A stretch of DNA of 46,173 nt from Nanobdellati archaeon (GCA_016204275.1 JACQKZ010000007.1:1-46173), one strand, 5' to 3'. Shown: positions 35,533 through 44,493, counted from the stretch's first letter. A program made the numbers and translations. Notes: generated by a model from the sequence alone, not told the origin.

Positions 35533-35638
35533 CATGGCAATAAAAGAAGGCAGCGGATTGGCGGCTGTTGCATTGGCAAAGCCAATGCGACCAAAGCGCC
35601 AGCCGATTTGGCGGCTGAAGGAGGAAGATTAACATGGC
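35515..35638 (+). repeat. Junction element D with flanking direct repeats
   Basis: CTAAAGGAGGAAGATTAACATGGC (35515-35538) and CTGAAGGAGGAAGATTAACATGGC (35615-35638); hairpins GCATTGGC-AAA-GCCAATGC and CAGCCG-ATTTGG-CGGCTG. Confidence 0.9.
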
Positions 35639-35855
35639 TAAGAGACCGTCAATTGAAAAACTTTTTGTAAGTAAGACTCGCTTAGCAAGATTCACCAGGC
35701 ATAATGTGCCAAAGGCGCGCAAGTACGGTCAAAGGCTGGCCATTTGCCAGAGATGCGGCGGCACACGCAGGCACATAAATAAATATAATCTCAACATCTG
35801 TGGACGATGTTTCAGGGAAGTTGCGAATGAACTAGGGTTCAGGAAATTAAGATAA
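35634..35855 (+). CDS. rps14: Ribosomal protein S14
   Basis: CQRCGGTRRHINKYNLNICGRCFREVANELGFRK. Confidence 0.93.
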   Translation: MAKRPSIEKLFVSKTRLARFTRHNVPKARKYGQRLAICQRCGGTRRHINKYNLNICGRCFREVANELGFRKLR

Positions 35856-36244
35856 TGGAACACGATACACTTGCAAGGGCATTGTCGGCAATTAACAACG
35901 CAGCAGGCCGGGGAAAAACAGAGGTAGAAATAACACCAGCGTCTAAAGTTATAACTGCTGTTCTCGAAATACTGAAGCGCGAGGGCTATGTAGAATCATA
36001 TTCTCGCGAAGAAACTGGCAGCGGCGCAAAGCTCAGAATAAAAATCACGGGGCAGATAAATAAAATCGGCGCAATAAAGCCGCGCTATCCCGTTAACAAA
36101 AATGAATTTGAAAAGTTCGAACAATCATATCTGCCTGCGAAGGATTTTGGCAGGATCATTGTTTCAACTTCAAAAGGTTATATGATGCACATAGAAGCAA
36201 AACAAAAAGGCTTGGGAGGAGTCTTAATCGCTTATGTCTACTAA
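35855..36244 (+). CDS. rps8: Ribosomal protein S8
   Basis: HDTLARALSAINNAAGRGKTEVEITPASKVITAVLEILKREGYV. Confidence 0.95.
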   Translation: MEHDTLARALSAINNAAGRGKTEVEITPASKVITAVLEILKREGYVESYSREETGSGAKLRIKITGQINKIGAIKPRYPVNKNEFEKFEQSYLPAKDFGRIIVSTSKGYMMHIEAKQKGLGGVLIAYVY

Positions 36245-36803
36245 CGCGACGCAGGAAACGCAGGCAAAGTCCGCGAAGATTGAAATTCCGGCAGGCGTAA
36301 AAGCAAGAATCGAGGGAAATAAAATTGTCGTGGAAGGACAGAAGGGAAAAATCGAACGTGAATACCCAGTAAAAAATATTGAAATCAAAATCTCCGGCGG
36401 CAGTGTTGAAGTGGCTGCACGCGGAAAGACTGCACAGCATCGCGCATTGGAAGGAACGTTCAGGGCGCACATAAAAAACATGCTGCGCGGCATAGTGGAA
36501 CCGTTTATATATCGGCTTAAGATCGCATACGTACACTTTCCAATGTCAGTAAAAATTCAGGGCAATGAATTAATAGTCACGAATTTCCTCGGCGCAAAAC
36601 AAAACAAGATTGTGAAAATACCAAAAAATGCCACAGTAAAAGTTGAAAATGAAATAATAATCGTTTCGTCACCAGATATAGAAATTGCAGGCAAGACTGC
36701 AACACTCATAGAGCAAAGCACGAGAATCTCGAATCGCGACAGGCGCGTGTTTTTGGATGGCATATATCTGATAGAGAGGCATGGAAATCCGATAGGCACA
36801 TAA
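36234..36803 (+). CDS. rpl6: Ribosomal protein L6
   Basis: IEIPAGVKARIEGNKIVVEGQKGKIEREYP. Confidence 0.94.
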   Translation: MSTNATQETQAKSAKIEIPAGVKARIEGNKIVVEGQKGKIEREYPVKNIEIKISGGSVEVAARGKTAQHRALEGTFRAHIKNMLRGIVEPFIYRLKIAYVHFPMSVKIQGNELIVTNFLGAKQNKIVKIPKNATVKVENEIIIVSSPDIEIAGKTATLIEQSTRISNRDRRVFLDGIYLIERHGNPIGT

Positions 36804-36804
36804 C

Positions 36805-37395
36805 ATGGCAGAAATTCAAAACATGCTGGCATTGAAGAAGAACCTCAATAAGAAGAGGCCTCAATTTATCCGGCAGGAATACAGAATCAGGAGAAAACTC
36901 AGGCACGAGGTAAAATGGAGGCTCCCGCGCGGAAAGCACTCAAAGATGCGCGAAGGGCGTGTCGGCAAGGTAAAGCGCGTACAGGTAGGCTACAGGAGCC
37001 CAGCCCTGGTGCGTGGCCTTACATTGACAGGCATAAGACCAATCGTCGTTCACAATCTTGGGGAACTGCAAAAGTTAAATGCAAAAACAGATATTGCAAT
37101 ATTTTCCTCAACAATCGGCTTGAAGGCAAGAGCAGAGATGTTCCGCAAGGCGCAGCAGATGGGTATTAAAACAAATGTGCGCCAGGACAGGCTCGATGCG
37201 AGGCTTGCCGAAATTAAAAAGAAGGCGCAGGCCAAGCCGGAACAAAAGGCAGAAAAACCTGCTCAGGCACAGCCAGCAGCTGGCAAAAAGAGTGAAAGCC
37301 TGCTAGAAAAAGTTGGGGAACCAGCAAACACAACACAACCAAAAACGGAGCTCTCACAGCCAAAGGCGAAGGGTAAGAAGGTGACTGGCAAATGA
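36805..37395 (+). CDS. rpl32e: Ribosomal protein L32e
   Basis: KRPQFIRQEYRIRRKLRHEVKWRLPRGKHSKMREGRVGKVKRVQVGYRSP; long C-terminal low-complexity tail. Confidence 0.9.
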   Translation: MAEIQNMLALKKNLNKKRPQFIRQEYRIRRKLRHEVKWRLPRGKHSKMREGRVGKVKRVQVGYRSPALVRGLTLTGIRPIVVHNLGELQKLNAKTDIAIFSSTIGLKARAEMFRKAQQMGIKTNVRQDRLDARLAEIKKKAQAKPEQKAEKPAQAQPAAGKKSESLLEKVGEPANTTQPKTELSQPKAKGKKVTGK

Positions 37396-37871
37396 ATCTA
37401 AAACTGCAAAAAAGGCTTGCGGCAAAGGCAGCGAACGTAGGTTTAGCCAGGGTTATAATCGAGCCGACGAGGGTTGGCGATATTAAGGAAGCAATTACAA
37501 AGGCAGACATCAAATCACTCATAAGAGATGGAGCAATACGGGTTTTGCCTGAAAAAAGGCCGTCTGGCCTGCACGCAAGGATGCGCCACCGCCAACAGAA
37601 GAAAGGTAAGCAGCGCGGGCAAGCCACAAGGCGCGGCTCAGCGAAAGCAAGGCTTGGTGACATCTGGCCGCAAAGAATCAGGGCGATGAGAAGTCTCATA
37701 CAGGACCTAAAAGCAAAAGGCCAGTTAACAAATGAAATTTATCGCAACATTTATGCCAAAGCGAAAGGCGGTTTTTTCCGCGACAGAGGGCATATTTTAT
37801 TTTATCTGAAACAAAATAAGCTAATGGCCGAAGCCAGCACAAGTACAAAAAAGGCGGTCAAGGGTGAGTAA
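37392..37871 (+). CDS. rpl19e: Ribosomal protein L19e
   Basis: LQKRLAAKAANVGLARVIIEPTRVGDIKEAITKADIKSLIRDGAI...SGLHARMRHRQQKKGKQRG. Confidence 0.94.
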   Translation: MNLKLQKRLAAKAANVGLARVIIEPTRVGDIKEAITKADIKSLIRDGAIRVLPEKRPSGLHARMRHRQQKKGKQRGQATRRGSAKARLGDIWPQRIRAMRSLIQDLKAKGQLTNEIYRNIYAKAKGGFFRDRGHILFYLKQNKLMAEASTSTKKAVKGE

Positions 37872-38389
37872 TGGCAACAGGACCAAGATATGTAGTTAAA
37901 TTTGGCAGAAGGCGCGAAGGTAAAACGGATTATCCAAAACGCGTGAGGCTGCTGAAATCAAAACAACTCAGATTAGTTTTGAGGCGCTCAAACAAATATA
38001 TTTCGGGCCAGATTGTGGAATTTAACATTAAGGGCGATAAAATTTTGGCCGCAGCACACTCTTCAGAGCTTAAAGAGTTTGGCTGGAAACATGGATTTAG
38101 CAACACGCCGGCAGCATATCTTACCGGCCTGCTTTTGGGAAAGAAAATTCCGGCGTCCGCAGGGCAGAAGCCAGTCATACTTGATATTGGCATTTACAAA
38201 ATGACAAAAAGCAATAAACTGCTGGCCGGCCTGAAGGGTGCGGCAGATAGCGGTTTAAAAATAAAATATGGTACAAAACTTATTCCAAGCGAGGATCGCA
38301 TACGCGGCAAGCATATCGCCCAACATTTAAAAATAGATATGGGTGATTTTGATTCTGTTAAAAAGAGAATAATGGAGATTAAAAAGTAA
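37871..38389 (+). CDS. rpl18: Ribosomal protein L18
   Basis: FGRRREGKTDYPKRVRLLKSKQLRLVLRRSNKYI. Confidence 0.94.
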   Translation: MATGPRYVVKFGRRREGKTDYPKRVRLLKSKQLRLVLRRSNKYISGQIVEFNIKGDKILAAAHSSELKEFGWKHGFSNTPAAYLTGLLLGKKIPASAGQKPVILDIGIYKMTKSNKLLAGLKGAADSGLKIKYGTKLIPSEDRIRGKHIAQHLKIDMGDFDSVKKRIMEIKK

Positions 38390-38390
38390 A

Positions 38391-39155
38391 ATGGTGGAAC
38401 AGAAAAAAGTTTACGCAGCGGAAGGGCAGGCCACTCCGGCAGAAGCAGAAAAGCCAGCCAGCCAGCACGCACAGCGCAGGCCACCCGCAGTGGATTTTGA
38501 TGCTTGGCGTCCAAAGACAGAGCTTGGCAGAAAGGTTAAGGCAAATGAAATAGAAAATATAAATCAGATTCTTGACAAAGGCATAAGAATAAGGGAAACA
38601 GAAGTTGTCGACAAGCTTGTTCCTGGAATTGCTGTTGAATATGTAATGATCGGGCAGGCCCACGGAAAGTTTGGCGGCGGCAAAAGACGCATGATACGGC
38701 AAACACAGAAGAAAACTGCCGAAGGCAACAAGCCGAATTTTTCAGCGATGTGTATGGTTGGCAATCAGAGTGGCGCAGTAGGAATCGGCCTTTCAAGGGC
38801 AAAAGAAGCTGTTTCTGCTAAAGGAAAATCATTGCATGCGGCGAAGCTTGGCCTTATAAAAATCCAGATGGGCTGCGGCTCGTGGAAATGCGGCTGCGGC
38901 CTGCCACACTCGCTTCCATTTGAAATTACTGGAAAATCTGGCTCTGTTGAGATAAAGCTCATGCCAGCGCCAAAAGGAACAGGCCTGGCAGCAGATGACG
39001 AAATTAAAAAATTACTCGGCGTTGCAGGCCTCAAGGACGTATGGAGCAAAACATGGGGGCAGACCAGGCACAAAATTAATCTTATAAACGCCGCATTTGA
39101 GGCGCTCAAAAAACTGGCAAGCACAAAGAGCTTAAAGCAGGCAAGGCAACAATAA
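38391..39155 (+). CDS. rps5: Ribosomal protein S5
   Basis: WRPKTELGRKVKANEI...MCMVGNQSGAVGIGLSRAKEA. Confidence 0.95.
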   Translation: MVEQKKVYAAEGQATPAEAEKPASQHAQRRPPAVDFDAWRPKTELGRKVKANEIENINQILDKGIRIRETEVVDKLVPGIAVEYVMIGQAHGKFGGGKRRMIRQTQKKTAEGNKPNFSAMCMVGNQSGAVGIGLSRAKEAVSAKGKSLHAAKLGLIKIQMGCGSWKCGCGLPHSLPFEITGKSGSVEIKLMPAPKGTGLAADDEIKKLLGVAGLKDVWSKTWGQTRHKINLINAAFEALKKLASTKSLKQARQQ

Positions 39156-39156
39156 T

Positions 39157-39669
39157 ATGTTAACAGAAAAGACAGAAAAAGCATCGGGCGAGGGAAAGAA
39201 CGCATGGATAGCAGTAATAAGAGTGCGCGGCGACGTTGGCCTGAATCCGCGTGTTAGGTCTGCATTCAGAATTCTGAAACTTTACAGGAAAAATTATTGC
39301 GTTTTGATTCCAAACAGCCGCGATATGCTGCGAACTATTCAGACAATCAAGGATTTTACAACATTTGGCGAAATCTCACAGGACATACTATCCAAGCTTT
39401 TGCAGAAGCGAGGCAGGCTTGCCGGTGACAAGCCATTAGCACAGGATTATATAAAACAAAAGCTTAATCTAGATTTCCAAACATTTGTTTCAGATATTTT
39501 TTCTTTCAAGCGAAAACTTGATGACCTGCCCGGCGTTAAAACATTTTTCAGGCTCCATCCGCCTAGCGGTGGTTTCGAGCGTGGCGGCATAAAACAAAAT
39601 TATGCGCAGGGCGGCGCGCTTGGTTACAGAAAAAAAGAAATTAACAGATTAATAGAACGGATGATATAA
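39157..39669 (+). CDS. rpl30: Ribosomal protein L30
   Basis: IAVIRVRGDVGLNPRVRSAFRILKLYRKNYCVLIP. Confidence 0.93.
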   Translation: MLTEKTEKASGEGKNAWIAVIRVRGDVGLNPRVRSAFRILKLYRKNYCVLIPNSRDMLRTIQTIKDFTTFGEISQDILSKLLQKRGRLAGDKPLAQDYIKQKLNLDFQTFVSDIFSFKRKLDDLPGVKTFFRLHPPSGGFERGGIKQNYAQGGALGYRKKEINRLIERMI

Positions 39670-39670
39670 T

Positions 39671-40096
39671 ATGGTAATTCATAAGCAAAAAAAGTCAAGG
39701 AAATTCAGGGCAAGCAGGCGGCACGGATTTGGCTTCAGCAAGCAGCATCAGGGAAAAGGCCACAGGGGTGGTACTGGCCTGCGGGGCGGTTCAGGAAAGC
39801 GCGGCCAGCAGAGGATGACAAAGTTTTACTCCGAAGGTATACATCCGCTTGGCAGAATAGGCATGCGCGTGCATCGCATTATTAAAAGACTGCCTGCAAT
39901 CACAACCAGGGATTTGGACGAACATTTGGAGCGCTGGACTGCAGAAAAGAAGGTTACAAAATCCGGCGACACATATGAAGTTGATCTGGCAAAATTAGGA
40001 TTCTCAAAATTAATAAAATCCGGCGAGTTGCTGCACAAAATAAAATTAATTGGCGCATCATCTGCTTCACTTAAGGGCGCAGTTGGTGGCAAATAA
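39671..40096 (+). CDS. rpl15: Ribosomal protein L15
   Basis: KKSRKFRASRRHGFGFSKQHQGKGHRGGTGLRGGSGKRG. Confidence 0.94.
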   Translation: MVIHKQKKSRKFRASRRHGFGFSKQHQGKGHRGGTGLRGGSGKRGQQRMTKFYSEGIHPLGRIGMRVHRIIKRLPAITTRDLDEHLERWTAEKKVTKSGDTYEVDLAKLGFSKLIKSGELLHKIKLIGASSASLKGAVGGK

Positions 40097-41493
40097 TGGC
40101 ATTCGATTTTTCATCAATTACAAAATTTTTGCCGGAAGTCATAAAACCAACTGAAAAAAGATTGCCATTCAAGACAAAATTAATCTGGACCGGGCTTATT
40201 ATGCTAATATTTTTTGTTCTTGGCTACGTACCGCTGGCTGGCCTTGGCCAAAACTCACTCGAGCAGTTCACACAGCTTTCTATTATCTTGGGTGCATCCT
40301 TTGGTTCAATAATAAGCCTTGGAATCGGCCCGATTGTTACTGCGTCAATAGTATTGCAGCTTTTGGTCGGCTCAAGCATGCTTGGTATTGATATGTCAAA
40401 GCCAGAGGGAAGGAAAAAATTTGCAGCCATACAAAAAGTTGTCACACTTTTTTTCATAGCATTTGAGTCAGCAGTATTTGTATTTTCGGGCGGCCTTGCC
40501 CCACAGGCAGACCTGGCAGGCACATCAAGATTTTTCATAATGCAGGTTGTTTTAATAGGCCAGCTTTTCCTCGGCGGGTATCTGATTACGCTGATGGATG
40601 AAGTGGCGCTAAAGTGGGGCTTTGGCTCTGGCGTGTCACTTTTCATAGCGGGTGGCGTTGCCCAGCAGATATTTGTCAGGGCATTCAACCCGCTGCCATC
40701 ACCTACAAATCCAGATGTTCCGGTAGGCGCAATTCCATTTCTTTTCAAGGCGCTGGGGATAGGTGACATAACTGGCGCAGCCATAGCTTCGGCAACAATA
40801 GCAATAACTATAGTAGTTTTCCTTGTTGCAGTTTACGCGCAGGCCATGAAGGTTGAAATCCCGCTCTCGTTTGGCAGGGTGCGTGGCTTTGGAATGCGCT
40901 GGCCGCTAAAGTTTATTTATACATCTAACATACCAGTTATATTAATAGCTGCCCTGATAGCAAACATACAGCTTTGGGCAAGACTGCTCGAGAATGCTGG
41001 CCGGCCAATACTTGGAACATTTTCAGGAAATGTGCCTTCATCAGGCCTTGTGTTCTGGATGCATTCGCCAAATGTTCTTAGCGCGTTAATAACTGGCAGC
41101 ACTACATCGACTATGCTGTTGCAGGCGTTAACATATGTGAGTTTCATGGTAATTGGATCTATTCTTTTTTCAGCTATGTGGGTAAAAACGTCTAACATGG
41201 ATGCTTCCGCGCAGGCAAAGCAGATACTTGCTTCTGGCCTGCAGATACCGGGCTTCCGGCGCGACCCGCGTGTGTTAGAATCAATTTTAAACAGATATAT
41301 ACCCGGCCTTACAATTATGGGTGGGGCGCTTGTTGGGCTTTTGGCAGCTTTTGCAGACTTGGGCGACGCGCTAAGCAGGGGCACAGGTATATTGCTTACA
41401 GTTATGATTGTGTACAAGCTGTACGAAGACATCGCAAAGCAGCACGCCTTCGAGATGCACCCTGCTTTGAAAAAAGTGATAGCCCCAGATTGA
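40096..41493 (+). CDS. secY: Preprotein translocase subunit SecY
   Basis: FKTKLIWTGLIMLIFFVLGYVPLAGL, multi-TM; GFRRDPRVLESILNRYIPGLTIMGGALVGLLAAFADL. Confidence 0.97.
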   Translation: MAFDFSSITKFLPEVIKPTEKRLPFKTKLIWTGLIMLIFFVLGYVPLAGLGQNSLEQFTQLSIILGASFGSIISLGIGPIVTASIVLQLLVGSSMLGIDMSKPEGRKKFAAIQKVVTLFFIAFESAVFVFSGGLAPQADLAGTSRFFIMQVVLIGQLFLGGYLITLMDEVALKWGFGSGVSLFIAGGVAQQIFVRAFNPLPSPTNPDVPVGAIPFLFKALGIGDITGAAIASATIAITIVVFLVAVYAQAMKVEIPLSFGRVRGFGMRWPLKFIYTSNIPVILIAALIANIQLWARLLENAGRPILGTFSGNVPSSGLVFWMHSPNVLSALITGSTTSTMLLQALTYVSFMVIGSILFSAMWVKTSNMDASAQAKQILASGLQIPGFRRDPRVLESILNRYIPGLTIMGGALVGLLAAFADLGDALSRGTGILLTVMIVYKLYEDIAKQHAFEMHPALKKVIAPD

Positions 41494-41513
41494 ATAAATT
41501 AAAACTAATAGAA

Positions 41514-41541
41514 TATACTGGAAGTATACTCCAAGTATACT
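41514..41541 (+). promoter_or_regulatory. Three TATACT iterons with 11-bp spacing
   Basis: TATACTGGAAG-TATACTCCAAG-TATACT starting at 41514, 41525 and 41536, immediately upstream of the 41550 gene. Confidence 0.5.
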
Positions 41542-41549
41542 AGCTTAAA

Positions 41550-42038
41550 ATGGCAAACGCAACAGATTTGACAGTGGCAGTAAATGCAACAGTTGCAGCA
41601 GCCGCAGGCCACACAGCACCGCACTTGTTCGGAATTCCGCCAGTCTTGCTCATACTTCTAGTGGCAGTTGCGCTCTCATTTACCAGTATGTTAGTTACAA
41701 AATATTTTACTGATCAGGCGATGATGCGGCAGGTCCGCGATGATGTTAAGAAATACCAAGAGCAGATAAAAGCCAGCAAAGACAATCCGCAGAAAGCGCT
41801 GGAACTTCAGAACAAAATAATGGCGCTCAATTCAAAACTCCTGCCGCAGTCTTTCAGGCCAATGATAATAACAATAATCCCGTTCCTGATTATTTTTAAT
41901 CTTCTTTACAAAGTGTTTAACAATTCAATTGTAATTCCCCTGTCTTTCTGGCCAGGCCATTTGGGGTTTGTCGGAACGTACATCATATTCTCGCTCGTTT
42001 TTACAACAATTTTTAAAAAGCTTTTAAAGGTAGTTTAA
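41550..42038 (+). CDS. DUF106 / EMC3-YidC-like membrane protein
   Basis: TM-coiled coil-TM-TM layout (MMRQVRDDVKKYQEQIKASKDNPQKALELQNKIMALNSKLLPQSFRPMIITIIPFLIIF) adjacent to secY. Confidence 0.8.
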   Translation: MANATDLTVAVNATVAAAAGHTAPHLFGIPPVLLILLVAVALSFTSMLVTKYFTDQAMMRQVRDDVKKYQEQIKASKDNPQKALELQNKIMALNSKLLPQSFRPMIITIIPFLIIFNLLYKVFNNSIVIPLSFWPGHLGFVGTYIIFSLVFTTIFKKLLKVV

Positions 42039-42043
42039 GGCAG

Positions 42044-42394
42044 TTGAACATGGTATTTGAAACACGCGGTAAGCCGCGCAGGTCGGTAAGTCTGAAGAAA
42101 GTCCGAATCAGAGTGCCAGGCTCAAGCACAGTAACACACTACAAATATGTGAAACATGCAAAGCCGGCATGCGGCATCTGCGGCGCTGAACTGCACGGAG
42201 TTGCGGCAGGCAGGCCATCTGAAGTCAGGAAGCTTGCTAGGTCTGAGAGAAAGCCAGAGCGGCCGTTCGGCGGAGCGCTGTGTTCGAGCTGCACGCGAAA
42301 AATCATAATCTTAAGGGCACAGGTAAAATTCAAAGAAGTGCGCCCAGAGGAAATCCCAATCTCATTAAGGAGTTATGTGAACTATGGTAGCTGA
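42044..42394 (+). CDS. rpl34e: Ribosomal protein L34e
   Basis: CGICGAELHGVAAGRPSEVRKLARSERKPERPFGGALCSSCTRK. Confidence 0.93.
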   Translation: MNMVFETRGKPRRSVSLKKVRIRVPGSSTVTHYKYVKHAKPACGICGAELHGVAAGRPSEVRKLARSERKPERPFGGALCSSCTRKIIILRAQVKFKEVRPEEIPISLRSYVNYGS

Positions 42395-42719
42395 AGTTGG
42401 AAGGCTGGCAGTTAAAATTGCAGGCAGGGATGCAGGCAAGGAATGCGTGATTGTCAAAGTCGTAGATAAAAATTTTGTTCTTGTTGACGGTAACACTCGC
42501 AGGCGAAAATGCAATATCGACCATTTGCAGTTACTTGGCCAGAAAGCGCAGATAAAAGAAGGGGCCAGCCACGAGGAAGTTGCGAAGGCTTTGGAGGGCT
42601 TGGGCGTTAAAACAGAAAAGAAGGCTGCACCAAGAGTGAAGAAAGAAGTAAAGGCAGAAGCGAAAGAAGCAAAATCTGAAAAGAAAGAAACAAAAACGAA
42701 GAAACCAGAAAAGAAATGA
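42384..42719 (+). CDS. rpl14e: Ribosomal protein L14e
   Basis: VGRLAVKIAGRDAGKECVIVKVVDKNFVLVDGNTRRRKCNIDHLQLL. Confidence 0.9.
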   Translation: MVAEVGRLAVKIAGRDAGKECVIVKVVDKNFVLVDGNTRRRKCNIDHLQLLGQKAQIKEGASHEEVAKALEGLGVKTEKKAAPRVKKEVKAEAKEAKSEKKETKTKKPEKK

Positions 42720-43480
42720 TTTCTATCATAAAAATACCTTTTGACAAATGTATCGTCGAGCAAGCCCGCAGGGGCGCTGCGCTCGGTCCCGACGCAATTC
42801 ATAAAGAGCTAAAAGATTTTTTTGAGTTCGAGGAAAAGTTTGCTAAAAAAACAAAGTTCTTTGAAGTAAAAGAAACAAGTGACTTTGAAAAAATGCACAA
42901 GGAAGCGGAATCGCTCGCGGCAGGCGAGTACAAGAAAGGAAATCTCGTTGTCGGTTTGGGCGGCGACCACTCCGTGTCTTACGGTTTGATGAAAGCGTTT
43001 GCTAACGCACATAAAAAATCAGGACTAATTTATTTGGACGCACATTTGGACTGCCAGGATGATTTCCTGCCGCCGACTCACGAAGATATTCTCCGCGCGG
43101 CGGTAAAGGAAAAACTTTTTGCAGAAATAATTGTCGTGGGCGCGAGAAACTTTACAGCAAAGGAAAAAGATTTTGCAGATAAAAATAAAATTCAATTTAA
43201 TAAAGAAATTGATTACAAAAAAATAATGAATCTGTGCGAAAAGGTGGAAAACATCTACATTTCGATTGATATTGATGCAGTCGACCCTGCCTTTGCACCA
43301 GGCACTGGCTGGCCAGAGCCGCTAGGCTTCATGCCGCAGCAGGTGGCAACGCTGCTCGAGTTCCTGAAGGCAACAAGGAAAGTGAAGGGCTTTGACATTG
43401 TTGAAGTCTCTCCGCCAAAGGATGTTAATAATATTACGAGCAGGCTAGCTGCTAGATTTATCATAGAGTTGTTAAGATAA
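42716..43480 (+). CDS. Arginase/agmatinase family protein
   Basis: GLGGDHSVSYGLMKAF, YLDAHLDCQD, YISIDIDAVDPAFAPGTGWPEPLG. Confidence 0.9.
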   Translation: MISIIKIPFDKCIVEQARRGAALGPDAIHKELKDFFEFEEKFAKKTKFFEVKETSDFEKMHKEAESLAAGEYKKGNLVVGLGGDHSVSYGLMKAFANAHKKSGLIYLDAHLDCQDDFLPPTHEDILRAAVKEKLFAEIIVVGARNFTAKEKDFADKNKIQFNKEIDYKKIMNLCEKVENIYISIDIDAVDPAFAPGTGWPEPLGFMPQQVATLLEFLKATRKVKGFDIVEVSPPKDVNNITSRLAARFIIELLR

Positions 43481-43567
43481 GTGGGCTTGAGCAGAGCGAA
43501 ACCCACAGGTCGATCGAGCGGACCTTTCCGCTCGGCAGCAAGGCTTTTATTGGAACTTTTAAAATAA
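43439..43567 (+). repeat. Junction element F (divergent member), peptide-level duplication of the arginase C-terminus
   Basis: Upstream gene end SRLAARFIIELLR*; element mini-ORF 43481-43567 ends FRSAARLLLELLK*; hairpins GTGGG..CCCAC and CGAGCGGA-CCTT-TCCGCTCG. Confidence 0.65.
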
Positions 43568-43572
43568 TCTGC

Positions 43573-44493
43573 ATGAACACTCTCCCCTTCGAACAAGTCA
43601 AACGTAAACTTTTATTCAAACGCAAAGTAACCATTCTCGACCTCAAGCCAAGAACACCAGAGCAGTTGCTTAACTTTGGCATCATCAACGTGGACAAGCC
43701 CAGTGGCCCGAAGTCCATTCATGTTGTTAATGAAGTTCGCGCGATAACTGGCCAGCAGAAATGCGGCCATGCGGGCACGCTTGATCCCATCACTACTGGC
43801 GTGCTGCCGGTCGGCCTCGGAAAGGCGCTGAAAGTCCTGCCAACGCTCTCGGTGGCAGGCAAGGTGTACAAGGCAACAATGAAACTTCATGCAGCCGTAG
43901 AAAAAGAAAGGCTCGAGGAAGCATTCAAAAAATTTACTGGCAAAATAATTCAAACACCGCCAAGAGTATCTGCAGTTGCCCGCCGTCCTAGAGAGCGCGA
44001 GATCTACTGGGCAGAAATAGAAAGCATCAAGGACCGCACAGTTGTTTTTGAGATGGGTTGCCAGCACGGAACTTATGTGCGAAAGTGGATTTCAGACCTC
44101 GGGCAAAGTTTGGGGATTGTGGCGCACATGTCCGCGCTTGTGCGATTGCAGGCCGGCCCGCTCAAGCTAAAAGACTCGGTAACTTTGGAAAAATTAAAGG
44201 AAGCATTCGAGAAAGAGAACGTTGAAAAGGTTATTTTGCCGCCGGAGAAATGTGTCCAGCACCTGCCGCAGGTTTATGTGGATGAAGGTACAAAAGACTA
44301 TCTGAGCCACGGCTCGCCAGTGTTTGCGCCAGGCATAGTTGCCCTAACTTCCGAACTAAAAAAAGGCGACACAGTAGCAATCTTTGACACGCACTCCAAT
44401 ATTATGGCAATCGGCATCGCGGAGATGGATGCAGAGGAAATTCTGGCTGCAAAAAAAGGATTGGCGATTAAGACAGATTTTGTAGTAGTCTAG
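43573..44493 (+). CDS. cbf5: tRNA/rRNA pseudouridine synthase Cbf5 (dyskerin homolog)
   Basis: GIINVDKPSGPKSIHVV, CGHAGTLDPITTGVLPVGLGKALKVLP; PUA-like C-terminus. Confidence 0.95.
   Translation: MNTLPFEQVKRKLLFKRKVTILDLKPRTPEQLLNFGIINVDKPSGPKSIHVVNEVRAITGQQKCGHAGTLDPITTGVLPVGLGKALKVLPTLSVAGKVYKATMKLHAAVEKERLEEAFKKFTGKIIQTPPRVSAVARRPREREIYWAEIESIKDRTVVFEMGCQHGTYVRKWISDLGQSLGIVAHMSALVRLQAGPLKLKDSVTLEKLKEAFEKENVEKVILPPEKCVQHLPQVYVDEGTKDYLSHGSPVFAPGIVALTSELKKGDTVAIFDTHSNIMAIGIAEMDAEEILAAKKGLAIKTDFVVV

Noticed and set aside
30191-35638. CRISPR array
   Set aside because: Repeats are kilobases apart, palindromic, degenerate and lack regular spacers; no cas genes besides a distant RecB/Cas4-like nuclease.
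30191-35638. Conventional IS element or intein
   Set aside because: Elements are only about 100 bp with no transposase in the window, direct repeats are unusually long, and none interrupts a conserved protein core.
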